A DNA stretch of 64,000 nt from Linyphia triangularis (taxonomy: Eukaryota; Arthropoda; Arachnida; Araneae; Linyphiidae): positions 27,703,933-27,767,932 of the forward strand of contig OZ021724.1 of assembly GCA_963978545.1 (NCBI GenBank), written 5' to 3'. Positions 36,181-47,991 of this stretch are shown in pieces. A program made the translations under genes and the position numbers. Every line of letters starts with the position of its first letter. Position 1 is the stretch's first letter. The notes under the pieces are model-generated. The model did no database searches, was not told the origin of the DNA, and was given only the letters and a program-made list of their open reading frames with translations.

Positions 36181-39100
36181 AACGAAATTAATAATATATT
36201 AAAAAAATTCCCTGCTCTATCCTACTTTAAGTACTCTAAATAATATGTGTCACAAACATTAATGTATGAAAATCAGGATACATTAAGAACCTCGATACAT
36301 ATTTTCACCCATTATGCATTTTGATAGACTTCGTAACTAATGAGAGAAATGCCATATACAAGTTTGAAATAAGAAATGTAATGTGGTATTTCAAATAAAT
36401 TACTATTTAAAAAATTAATATTTAAAAATATAATTTCTATTTCAAATAAATTTCCATTATTATTTTTTTTTTACCTAAAATAAATTTTATTTATTTAAAT
36501 TGAAATTTTATCTTATATTTTAATACATATCAGGAAAAATAAAACAATACAAAAGATCAAAATCCATCCGTGGTCGAAACGGTAAAAAATTTACAAATTA
36601 TACGAATGAAGTTCTAAATTATGAATAACGAAAGAAAGTAAATAATGAAAACTAGGAAAAACGTTCAAAATAAAATAGTGTTCTTTTTTTTATTCAAAAT
36701 TAAATACAAATTTTGATTTGTTATTAAAAAACCCTCTTAAATGATGATACATTTAGCTGTATTTAAATGTTAATAAATTTGATAATCATCTCTAAGTCTT
36801 AAATTTCATCCAAAAAAAATTAGCAACTAATATATTTAAATAAGTATTAAAAACCATTCAAATTTTAATATGTAGTTACACAGATATAAAAATAGAATCT
36901 AAAAAAAGTTTATATGAACTCGATGCTGAAATATCCCTAAAATACATCGTATCAATAGATTGTGTATCTTGTAGAATATAAATAAAAGAAGTTTTAATTA
37001 TCTTTCAATTCAATTACAAAAATTATGTTCTTATCTTTTACACAAGCATGCTCTTACACAACGCTATTTAAAATGCTGTTGAAGGGGTCAGGAGTCTCTT
37101 TGACGAAAGTGGCATATCGAAATTTATATTTATCAAGTATTCCACTGCTGATCAAATCAATACAATGGGATCAACAAAAGTGGATTTTTAAGAATGAACT
37201 TTTATGTTTAAAAACAAACAAATTATTGTTTATTGATAATGTAAAAGAAGATTAATGTATTTTGATCAGGTAAGTAATAGTTACCAGATTTTCGAAATAT
37301 TTTTTTTTTTTTTACATTGATACTCTTGATACTCTTTCTAAACTAATTATTCATTACATCAATTTTTAATATTTTTAATAAACTGTTTACCAAATTTTTG
37401 GTGTTTTTAAATTTAATATTGATTCAAATCCTTACTTTTAATATTTTGTGTCAAAGAGAAGTGTGTAAAGTTGTATAAGTTATGTTTTGAATCTGTTATT
37501 TTTTAATTGGTAAGTATTCTTAATATTATAAAATTATTTTGAAAACTTTCATGCTAATACATGGTTAATTTTGTTATTGTTAAAATCCATTAAGAATATA
37601 TTATTAAGAATTTGAAAAAAATATATTTGTATTTCAATAATGTATGGAATATTTATTGACAAAACGAGGATATTTTTTCGATTGATTTTTTTTTTAATTA
37701 ATTTTTTTTTAATTTCTATATGTATATATTTGTAACTTTTAAAACATCTAAGTTTTATGATACAGACTAGAGATATTTTTAAAAATCATTTATGTATATT
37801 CAGGCTAATTTAGCGGATTTTATATTGATAAAAAATTTACTAGTTTTGATATAACGTCTTTAGTTATATAAATTGAGGAAGTCAGTTTCATACTATTGAA
37901 AGTCATTTTTCTTCAATCAACAAATAGAAATAAATTGTGTCAGCAATGTGAGTATGTCTAATGACATTTAAAAATTGCAGAGTTTAAGCATTAAGTACGG
38001 ATCAGAAGTAAAGAAGATTAATTATATCAAACATCCAAACAATTCAACTGATAATAACTTTATGAATATGCTAATAAATTGTAGTTTTATTAAAATTTTT
38101 ATTTATTTTAGAAACTTAGGAATATATACTATATGTGATAATAGAAACCCTATAAATACATTTCTGATAAATTTCTCTTAATATCTTTTATCAATTTGCA
38201 GTATTAAATATTTCAGAGCTATGCTCTGTTGTTTGATACTAATAACTTTTTCTTTATGATTGTCATAATTATTTAGAGGGCCCTATAAAATATTCAGCAA
38301 AAAGTATTTATTAACTTTACTAAATAATCTGTAAAGAAAATAAATTCTTTCTTTCTAAATAACTGATTTGTCTAAAGATAATAATATAAAACAATATTCT
38401 CAATAGAATACAAATATATGTGTGTTTTACAAACAAAATAAACAATTCAAAACACTGCAGCATCGAAGTGTGCTCCAATTGTATATATTTTCAATAGCTC
38501 ACGTAGGATTCTTAACCGTATTTTATTGCTTTCAAGTATCTCTGTGTTGAGTATTCCATGGAAATTGTATGTTATATTAGCCAAGGCATATTGATATCCT
38601 TTACAATGTCAGTCTAGACCCTTACTGTTTCTATTTACGCCCATAGTCTAGACAAAAGTAATTTATGTCGAGTCATTTTACTTTATGCGATGTAATGTGA
38701 GTAGAAATGGGTTTATATCATTCATGCATAGCGTGAGTGAATACGAATGCCCTGAATGTGAATTCATATTCTACATTTGTATTCTTCAAATAGTACAGTA
38801 TGAAAGTATATTTGTTGTGACGTATATTGTCACAGATTCCTTCATGCTTTTGCTGGGTAAATGATAGAGCACAAATTTATGAATTGACAAGCAAATTAGT
38901 GTTTTTCGATAGTATTTTTTAAATATCCTTACACTTAGCAACGCCGTCTTCTTTTCAACTTTTGAAAAGAAATATTTATTAAATTCAATAAATGATTTTG
39001 ATATGAATATATATATTTTCTAGACTAAAGAAATCGTTTCTAAAACTATAGTATTAATATGTCTTGAAAAATAGAAAATTATACAAGAGGATAATTTTTT

Positions 39101-39803
39101 TTTACGTGTATTTAATATATTACTTGTACTAATTACCAGTATCTGATTTGCCGTCCTAAATGGCATATATTATAATTATTTTTATAATTAACAGCTAGAT
39201 CCTCATTATTATTATTTATTACTATCATTATTAGGATAATTTATTGTCATCATCATTGTTATCTTTTTAATTTTTTTTTTTGTATCTCTAATTGTAAAAG
39301 AGGTCATGTCACATTCTCTTAAGTTTTTTCAGGAGAGAGAAAAAATGTATAGCTTTTCAAATAGTACAGTTTTGTAAAAAATTTATCGCAATTTTGTAAC
39401 AAATCCGTAACATGTTTTTACAAAAGCGAGCCTGTGGAATAAGTTTCATGAAACCCCGAGGAAGAATTTCAAATTAACTTGCTTAAGAACAGTCATACCA
39501 TATAGTTAAGACCCTGATTTCCCGATAAAAATCCCAGGAAAACCCCCAAAACAAATAGACAAAGTAAAACAAACTGCATTAAACTTTGTATATTATACAA
39601 ACTGACTTATTAGACAGGGATCGATCAAAGCTATTCCCTTTCAAATGCCTATTCAATGAATTAATAATAAGGATACTAAAAATGCAAGATTTTTTTTTTT
39701 TTTTTTAAGTTATGGCAGTAAAAATTTGATATATTACAGGGATTCACCTGGTTTTCCTGGAAAAAGTTTCAGAAAGATTCATGGGATAATACCATTGATA
39801 TAT
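36181..39803. other. AT-rich non-coding DNA
   Basis: No gene is recognised. A perfect CAG|GTAAGT lies at 37267-37275, just after an open but featureless frame (37025-37255). GTCTAGAC occurs twice at about 38611 and 38648. Poly-T runs lie near 37303 and 39690. Confidence 0.5.
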
Positions 39804-40253
39804 TGTTACACACATTTTCTGTATATAGTTGCAAATAGTGACGCATTAATTTAAAATTCTTTTGTATTTTATTTTATTTATTAACAGCGATAATACAGGT
39901 TAGAAAAAAAATGCCAACAGCTAAGGCCTTAGGGAAATTTCGAGTTTTTTCTTTTATTGTATTTGCCTGGATATTTCGAGAAAGTTCTCACGCGCGTCTA
40001 TAAATTAGAAAAAAAACTAAATTCGACAGACAGTTTTGAATTTGGAACTCGATGAAAGCTGAACGCTTTGAGTGTGCCTAACCTGAATTATCGCCGAATT
40101 TGAAGTTGTTGTTATAGAAACTTGTGTTGAAGCTTGATAGTGATTGCACTGTTCTTTATTAAATTTTGTGTGCCTTTGAAGAGTGAATAAATAATAGTTT
40201 TTATCTAATAAAAACTGTGCCATCATTGCCTCTGTGTAAAATTCACAACAACA
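39804..40253 (+). mobile_element. solo LTR, copy 2
   Basis: This ~450-base sister of 11543-12003 begins TGTTACACA and ends ACAACAACA. It retains TATAAAT (39999-40005), GGAACTCGATGAAAGCTGAA, CGCTTTGAGTGTGCCTAACC, AATAAA (40186-40191) and CTGTGCCATCATTGCCTCTG. It differs from copy 1 by scattered substitutions and small indels in the U3-like part. It has the same orientation, and no internal retrotransposon sequence lies on either side. Confidence 0.84.
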
Positions 40254-40545
40254 TTGTGTGCATTTTACTGTATGGGAAGAATCTTTGTTCACCAAAAAAT
40301 TTATTTGATTTGATTATCGAGAACGAAACCTTTTGTCCTTTTGTAACATTCATTCCCTTAACACCTTCATATTGTACTGATATAGCCTTACGTCTTAAAA
40401 TTGATAATAACTTTATTCCAAGTTTTTCTACTGTAAACTTTGATGCAGTCTGGTTAACCAAATTCATATATTGAAAATCGTATTCATGAAGGTAAATCAG
40501 CAGGAGATCAGAGTACTTGCTGCCACATGTTGGCTTTATTGAGAA
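40243..40545 (-). other. orphan open frame next to solo LTR copy 2
   Basis: The minus strand is open for ~100 codons between stops. From the first Met it is 74 residues of mixed, protein-like composition, including the segments KFTVEKLGIKLLSILRRK and KGQKVSFSIIKSNKFFGEQ. The plus strand is also open over 40217-40474. The minus frame ends inside the LTR and runs against the LTR's orientation, so it is not that element's gag or pol. I do not recognise the product. It may be chance, an exon, or a relic of another element. No start or splice evidence favours a gene. Confidence 0.2.
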
Positions 40546-40586
40546 CTAAATCTAAAACGGATTATAGACTTGACCCCCTTTAAGGA

Positions 40587-40862
40587 TTAATTTATTATCA
40601 TCATCCTTACTATTATTTATTATCACCTAATTACTGTTATTTATTATCACCATAATTACTATTACTTATCATCAAAATTATTATTACTTATCATCAAAAT
40701 TACTATTACTTATCATCATCATAATTATTATTACTTATTATCATCATAATTATTACTTATTATCCACAAAATTACTATTACATAATATCATCGCCATTAC
40801 TACTATCGTTACTATTATTTATCATCATCAGCATTGTAGCTCTTATTATAATTATTATTTAC
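40587..40862. repeat. ATTATTACTTATCATCA-type tandem repeat
   Basis: An irregular array of ~24-base units built from TTATTACTTATCATCA and AAAATTACTA segments, with ATC/ATT trinucleotide character. Two central units are nearly perfect; the edges are degenerate. Confidence 0.85.
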
Positions 40863-41849
40863 TGAATTATTTGCCAAATTTTTTCATTTTAGTTGATTAT
40901 CTGCTGAAAAAAGTTAAAGTTTCTTAGCATAATTGGAATAAATAAGTTAAAACACAAAAAAATTAAATTCCTTTCTTATAATAGACAGAAAATTATCTCT
41001 TTTCACTTCAAAAACCATCCATCAGCTACTATTGATATAAAACACAAAATAGAAAACCAATATAAATTTTGCGAAACTATGAATAAAGAGCTTCGTAAAT
41101 TTTCTATACCACTCTCCCCTTCTCGGACCTATAAACACGTGTGGTCAAATATCGATTAAAATAAAGCTATCCATCCATCAAAGAAGACAGCTTCAAAACC
41201 CAGAAAAAGAAAAATGAAGTTCCCGCCTTTTCTCCAATGCCAAGGAATCGAGACATTTTGTCTGATATCGAGAGAAAGATATCAGATAATTGCACCAGCC
41301 CTCGGGGTAAGAAAATCTATCACAGAAAGTAAGAGAAAAAATATAAGTTGGAAAAAACGGTTTGAAAAATGCGGAAGTTAAAGAGCGATAAGCCGTTTAG
41401 TTTTGAATATAGGTCAGTTGATGTTGTCGATATCACTTGTTTTTCTTTTGGGATTTTAGCTTAAATTCAGGGACTAATAATGAAGTTTTTCAAAAATACC
41501 CCTTGTATGCTCCATGTCATAAATAAATAATATCACCCATAACAAAGTTTTTAATATAAATCCTTTATATGCATTGACAATGTTCATATTCATTACCAAA
41601 GCAGCGGATTCTGTTGTCAGCGTGTGCTTGGTGTTTGCGTCTAATTTTAAATTTTAAAAACATCTCTATCAGCAAAATATTTGGTAAACTACTTTTCAAA
41701 ATTTAATCATTTAAAAATGAATGTGAATGTATGCACTAACATCTAAATATCTTTTACTTATTCTGATTAAAAAAATTGTATTACTTATTTATTAAAACAA
41801 TTTTGTCAACAGGAAAGGGTTTCTTCAATGGTCGGTTAAATGCTATATC
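40863..41849. other. AT-rich non-coding DNA
   Basis: Contains the 41261-41286 hairpin. 41,170-41,420 is a slightly more complex stretch with no coding potential that I can support. Confidence 0.5.
41261..41286. other. perfect 9-bp hairpin
   Basis: TCTGATATC and GATATCAGA flank an 8-base purine loop (GAGAGAAA). No run of T follows, and there is no coding context. Confidence 0.6.
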
Positions 41850-42060
41850 AGCGCTATTAGATGACGAAAAATTGGTTTATTAGTATTCAGATAAGACCTT
41901 TTAAGGACAGTGACAGCCCTCAAAATTTGATTGAATGCATTATCACCGACATCGAATATTATCTGCCTAGTTTCAGCCCGATTGGATTGGGGTTGATTGG
42001 ATTGGGGTCTCCGCAGATCCCACCCACACACACACAAAATTGAAGTTAATATAAAGGATT
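41850..42060. repeat. dispersed repeat fragment, partner of 13.2 kb
   Basis: Shares CTATTAGATG, TGCATT.TCA.CGA and CACACACAAAAT..GTTAATATAAAGG with the 13.1-13.3 kb locus. A duplicated GATTGGATTGGGG is present near 41980-42007. Boundaries and family are unknown. The open frames that cross it on both strands overlap each other and carry no known motif. Confidence 0.4.
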
Positions 42061-42247
42061 TAAGAATTAAGTGCATCCAATTATAAAATTCATAATTGAA
42101 AAATATATGGATCAAGAAGCATGTGTGGTAGATAAAACTGAAATTCCATTTAATTTACTATCATAAACTGCATCGTTAAATGATATAACCTATCTATCTT
42201 TTGATGTGTACACGTGTACATGTACACACATACATACATGCACTTTA

Positions 42248-42737
42248 AAGAATGCAGTCTCTAACTTGGAAGTGGAACAACTGAGACATAGTAAGAGACA
42301 GAAAGAAGTTACAAGTCTATGTAGGACAGATAGGGATAGAATTTTAAAATACACCGGATTACAAAGTGTGTTGCAATATTGAAATATGGAAACAAATTGT
42401 TGTAATATTTAAATATAACTGAAATCCAAATATAACGGAATGAGTTTATCATTTCCCTCATGAAAAATTGCCCTATCTTTAACGGATAGTACAACCTAAA
42501 CAGCTTTTGCAGAATACAGTAATTTTGCAAGACACACTGATGGGTTTTAAGCATCCCATATTCACCAGTTTTGTTTATCAACAAATATATCCAAATGAAA
42601 ATGGGCCTCTTCAGTAACCTATATGCAGCTGTCATGAAATAAATTCCCATCAATCAACTTTTCAAACTGGTGTATTTAAAACCCCATACCTGTGTATCTC
42701 ACACCTACCTAACAAGAGAAACCTTTCTGAAAGATTG
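42248..42737 (-). mobile_element. mariner-derived MITE carrying a transposase fragment
   Basis: TA lies outside both ends (42246-42247 and 42738-42739), and the right end CCTTTCTGAAAGATTG matches the 24,875 terminus. On the minus strand, with frame breaks, it reads VTEEAHFHLDIFVDKQN, IWDA and NPSVCLAK. That is a mariner-type transposase segment including the second catalytic acidic region (E in place of D). The middle aligns colinearly with the 29092-29592 copy in opposite orientation. A 114-residue open frame on the same strand (42309-42653) is a shifted frame of this relic. Confidence 0.8.
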
Positions 42738-43939
42738 TATATTCAACGTACAATAATTTAATCTTCATTGTTAACTTCCTACGTCTCTATTTCCCAACCA
42801 TTCTGTTAATTAACCGAGGAGTACCATCAACAAATTCGTACTTCACTAAATATTTCCTCACTTAAAATCCCTCAATAATAGGTAAATCAACCACCATTAG
42901 CCAACGGCGAAAACCTCAATAACCTTCAAAGTGGAAACTATTAAAACTCGTTAGAAGCAGTCAAGAGTTTAAACTCTTGGTATTCATAACATAGCAAGCA
43001 TCCTGAGGCTATATTGGACCAATGTTATTGAGCATCTATTTAAGATTGTCATAAATGCATTTTTGGAGAAGCAACTGATTTTACGACGTTGCTGAAATCC
43101 TTTGTTTTGTTTTCCCTACCGGGAGGAATCAGCTTAATTAGGAATTAAAATATCTTGTGAATCGAGGCACAATAAATTTTTCTTAAATAATGAGCTTTAA
43201 TTATTCTCTCTCCTTCCTCTAATACAAATAGGTAGGCAATAATTTACTTAGGCCGGGCCCGGGGCCTATAGTCCAGCGATACTTTTCGATTTGCTTCCTT
43301 CATCAAAATTAATGGAGGTTCGGCCGAAATTACTTTGCAGAAGCGTTGCTGGTTTCTTGATTAGTTTTCGCTCAAGCAATCAGAGTTTTCACAAACTTGA
43401 CGCTATTCCGAGTCGAGTGTTCACAGCTTCGACTCGTTGATTCAAGCCTTCGAATCGATGCTTCATTAAACTGGTCGCTAATTCCTTAGAATGACTTTTA
43501 CTGATTTTAAAAAAAGGTTTCTTGAGTGAAGATAATTGATTGAATTAGGTGACTTTATTGTAATGGAAAAAGATACTACTTTAAGAAAAGTGTATTTACG
43601 TAATTGGTAACTTTTATCAGTTGTTTAATGTCACATAATTAAGTCATTTTTGGAAAAATTAAAGCGTACAGTATTTAATTGGTGAAAACCGGTTATGGTT
43701 AAAGTTAACTAATGGACCCGTAAGCAGCCAGGACATTTAATACTGCGTAGAAGAATTACTTTTCGAGAAGTTCATTAGAGTTAGGTATAGTATATGGCTA
43801 CTGTGTTAAGACATATGACATTCTTTAGAGTTTTTTAAAGCACTTAGATACGAATTTATCTTTCCCTAGAGCTGCCATCTATTGTATACCATCACAATTT
43901 CCAAACAACTTTTCAAACAAATAGCACTATGCGCAATTA
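42738..43939. other. non-coding DNA
   Basis: A GGCCGGGCCCGGGGCC block near 43251-43266 resembles the GGCCC-rich subterminal part of the 34.9-kb hAT-type element but has no partner end. 43,110-43,220 is rich in TAATT cores. No gene is visible. Confidence 0.45.
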
Positions 43940-44420
43940 TAAATATTATTGAAATTTAACTGCAAAAATCAGTGAAAAATACTAGCTAGAATGATTTTGA
44001 ATTTGACCAGAACTCGATTTGAGCTCGAAAAAGGAGAAAATAGTATGGAATAAGATAAAAAAAAATTATTTCGAACTTTTTTTTTATCTTAAGATTCCAT
44101 ACTATAACCTTTTGAAAAGCAAGATTTAGCATTAAAAAAATGCCATACTTTTTAAAAGTTGAACTTTAAAAAAAACTGTAAAATTAGTCAGAATGATTTA
44201 TAAACTGACCTTAATATACGTGAAGAGGGAAAGTAGTATGGCCTAAGAAAAAAGATTAGTTCTTTTATGCTATACCGTTACACCCGTCTTAGTGTATATA
44301 CAAGTCAAATTTCAGGTCATTTTGATCAGCGGTATTTTTTACAGCTTTTTTAACGTTGAACTTTTACTATATACCTACTAAATTAAAAATTTTCTTTTTA
44401 AAAATTTAATTTTAAAACTG
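43940..44420. repeat. diverged direct and inverted repeat cluster
   Basis: The block around 43965-44060 (TTTAACTGCAAAAATCAGTG, GAATGATTTTGAATTTGACC, AGTATGG.ATAAG) recurs at ~44163-44250 (CTTTAAAAAAAACTGTAAAA, GAATGATTTATAAACTGACC, AGTATGGCCTAAG). It recurs in inverted form at ~44290-44375. Similarity is moderate (about 60-70% by eye). This may be the debris of a foldback or multi-unit element. Confidence 0.5.
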
Positions 44421-47400
44421 TCTACATAATACTACCAGTCAAATTGATTCAGAAAAAGTTCAAAATGTATTCTAAACCTTTAAGTTAAGTAACTCCTTTT
44501 TTTTTTTTTTTCTTTTTTTTTCTTTTAGTACAAAACTCAAAAACTACAACTATCCATTACCATACAAACTCAAAATTTTAACAAAAACATATGTTTTTCC
44601 TCGTGTAGCAAAAGCTGCATGACATGACAACGTATATAAAAACGAATGGCCGTTCGCTGGATGAAGACAAATCGTTTCCCTCAAACAAGTTTTGGCTTCT
44701 GGGAGTGAATACAGGACGAACCTATTAAGCAGGGGAAGTCCCCTAAAATTAATTAAAACGAGGAGGCTAGCTTGGAAATTGGAATCCTAATTGCAAATAA
44801 ATTGGGCTCCAATTCGCACCCTAATTGTAATTATATTAGATGCAGACGGAATTGAAGATGAAGTGGTACAAGTAAAAGAATAAGTTTTTCGTACAAATAA
44901 GAGATTTTGTATTTGGTTGTATGTCATGCACTTGTTGGAACGACTCATTCCTGTTTGTAAGTTTTTAAATGTTGTAGGAATGTTAGCAATTAAGAATGAT
45001 TTTTTCAAGCCGATTTTACGCTAATTTGGAAGATAGATAGTGAAATTTATAAAATGAAAAAAAAGTTGATGTTCACAAATTTCATGGTGAAATTGTGGTG
45101 TGTTATTTTATCTTATAAGGTTCTTCTATTCAAGTAAAATTACATTTTTATTTTAATTCAAATGAAAGATAATTACTCAGGCATCAAAATTAGCATTTAA
45201 AAAACCCAAAAATGCTAATTAATTTATAAATTGTCGTAAGCAATTCGTTTTGAAAAAAATTCTGACGAAATAAATGCGCTCAAAAATATTTACATTTAAG
45301 TTATTTAGGAAAGAGCGTAGTAAAAATGTTAAAAGTTATCGAATTGTAAACTAGTATTTCTGTATTTACCTAGTTTATTTAAACGCCTGTTAGTACAAAT
45401 TTAGTATATATTATCAAAAATAAAAACAAGTTTTTTCATAGAATATTTTTTTTTAAATAGATTGTAGTTATCTAATTCAAGACATATATTAAAACATCAT
45501 ACGAAATTTACATATAATTAAGAAACAAATTAGAGAAAACATTCTATTTCACTTACTTCTTAGTTTCCTGTACAATATTTCAAGCACGAAATGGTATAAA
45601 GCCATTATAGAATACATATTAGTTCAAACTTTTAAGTTTACAAATATAAATTTTTATTGATAGAAATTCACTTTAGTATATGATGATGTCTTAATTGATT
45701 GTGTAAAAGACAGTAATCAGAAGGAGTTATAAATAAATATTATGATACATTTAATACACCAAACAAATACACCATCATAATGGTGACCCGGACATGATTT
45801 GAGTAAGCCCATTTATTATCAAGACAATCTCAGCAGTAAGAAGGTGTGTATATTTTAATTTGCTGATTTCATTTGATAGAAAATGTAATGGACTTTTTGT
45901 GGTTTCCGTTCTCAAGCGTAAGTTACACTTCATAAAAATGAAATGGAACTATAAAGAAAGTTGAATGAGTCTACTGCGATGTTGCACATGGATGGAGCTG
46001 TACATTCAAAACAACAAATCATAAGATCAAGACAATTGTTTGTTTGATTTATAAACGTGCTTCCTGTGGTAACTGCATTTGCCAGCAAATTATTAATATT
46101 TTGTAACTGATCTTGAGTTTTTATGCATTATTTCTTTTTTTTAAGGTACAACGCCATCTATGTGCAGTATTTGGAACTATTTTTTTATTTACTTAAAAAA
46201 ACACCTTTTCACTGTGTGTAACATTGCAGTGCCAACTGCCCTCTCGTAAGCCAATTACATAAATTTTCTTATTGAAATTTAAAATATGGACTTTTTGACC
46301 ACCCCGTTTGTTTTTGGCCACACATTACATCTGGTTAATGCTAAAGTAATAACGGCTCATGTCTTTTGTCATCAATATATTATTAATATACACTCAGACG
46401 CTAGTTCAAACTTAATGGAAGCCTCATTTAATCGAATCAATGAAAACATAAAGTTGTTGTGCAAACACATCGTATGCTTTTGATAAGGGAGAAGCTCATG
46501 AAGTTTCGTTGCACTTCGATGGCTTTATGTATCAACGCTTGGATACCACTATTAAGCCATTATCATTTACGACATGCAGTTGTCAATGGAATTAGTAGAG
46601 GGGATTTACTGCAATAACAGTGTTTGAAGATTTTTCGTTGAGAGTTTAGTTTCTAAGGCTGCAGACCAACATTAGTTTTGGGTATTAGCGAATACAATCA
46701 TGTTTCATTGCATTTCCAAACAGATGAAGATTATACATTAGTTAAGTTATCCAAACCGCTTTCATAATTTTTATTTTTTTATTTTTAAATTATTGCTCAG
46801 TGATTGTATTTGTACTTACTATATGAAAATAAAATTTGATAGTAAATTTAAGAATGATTCTAATGATAATTCACTGGCTGATGATGAATCTAGTAGTTAG
46901 GTTTTGTTTATATAATACTAGATGGTGGCAAAGTGTCAGTGGCTTATAAATGTATATTTCACAAAGTTAAAATAATTATTTTTCTTTATAACATTGCCAC
47001 CAATCACTATTGTATGAAACAAAAACATACTACTAGAGTCATTGTAATTTTAGAGTTCTAATTTGTTTATGAGTAGAAAAAAGAGCCAAAATGTCACGTG
47101 CGTTGCATCTAACTAAAATTTATATGTTTCAAAATTTATTAAAAGAACTATTTCCAAGATATTACTACGCATAAATGTTTCCAATAGATTACTGTGTATA
47201 ATTAGTTTCTTGTAATGCTTATTATTTAGGGTGTTCCAGAAAAGTTGTTACGAAGTATAATTCGTTTTATATTAAGAGTATCAGTGTCATTTTCACAAAT
47301 TTTCAAATACTATAATGATAAGGATTGATCAAGTGATATGTACGCTGGTTTATATGGTTTTCTGCTCAATAATGGCTGATCAGACCGGTGCCTACAAATT

Positions 47401-47951
47401 AACGTGGAGTCCGAATCACAACGTACATCCATACCTAACGCAGGATTTGATCACTGCACCTTTGGCTTGGGAACTTATATGTGGTAGCATGTATGGATAA
47501 TTAATTAAAGCTACAACATTTATTTTTTATTTTTATGCAACATATGTATTTAAAACAATTACAAAAGTGTTCCTGAGGTTTAAATAAGTAAATTAAAAAT
47601 AAATGTATACTATTATTTAATTTTACTAAATAATAACTATTTCAAGTTGACTGGGAGTTATCTTTATCTAGAAAAGTAATTTCATGTATTGCTGATAGCA
47701 GTTTTTTAAAAGTGCTATGATATATTATGTTTTAAACGTTTAATCTAAAATTTAAGAGTATAAGACATTGCTTTCAAATATGAGTTTTAGATGGTTTCAA
47801 AATAAGCATTAACAGAAAAAGTTAAATTATTTATTCATGTATTTACAAAGAAGTGGGGTGAATAAAATATCATGATAAATACTGAGCTCTATAATTAACA
47901 AATACAACAAAATTCTCTATACATAAAGGTTTACTTCCTTAAAGATATTCA

Positions 47952-47956
<5 letters not shown>
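44421..47956. other. non-coding DNA
   Basis: 44,630-44,850 is a complex stretch with a TATATAAAA string (44633) and several TAATT cores. 46,000-46,700 and 47,230-47,480 are less AT-rich, and their short open frames (46286-46483, 47315-47500) match nothing I know. The LTR-type primer-site string at 45781 is listed separately. Confidence 0.45.
45781..45797 (+). other. LTR-retrotransposon primer-binding-site-like string
   Basis: TGGTGACCCGGACATGA resembles the TGGTGACCCCGACGTGA primer-binding site that follows the 5' LTR in many Gypsy and BEL elements of animals. Just upstream are AATAAATATT and ..ACACCATCATAA, plausible as an LTR end. I cannot see an LTR start or gag downstream, so at most this is the junction of a dead element. 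Confidence 0.4.

Positions 47957-47989
<33 letters not shown>
47957..47989. repeat. poly-A tract, 33 bases
   Basis: An uninterrupted run of A. There is no recognisable LINE or SINE body upstream, so it is not called a retroposon tail. Confidence 0.95.

Positions 47990-47991
<2 letters not shown>

Noticed and set aside
42309..42653. 114-residue minus-strand open frame as a gene
   Set aside because: Another frame of the same strand carries the mariner-type transposase remnant. The open frame is a shifted reading of it.
43251..43266. GGCCGGGCCCGGGGCC as another hAT-type end
   Set aside because: It resembles the GC-rich subterminus at 35.64 kb, but no second end or 8-bp duplication is present.
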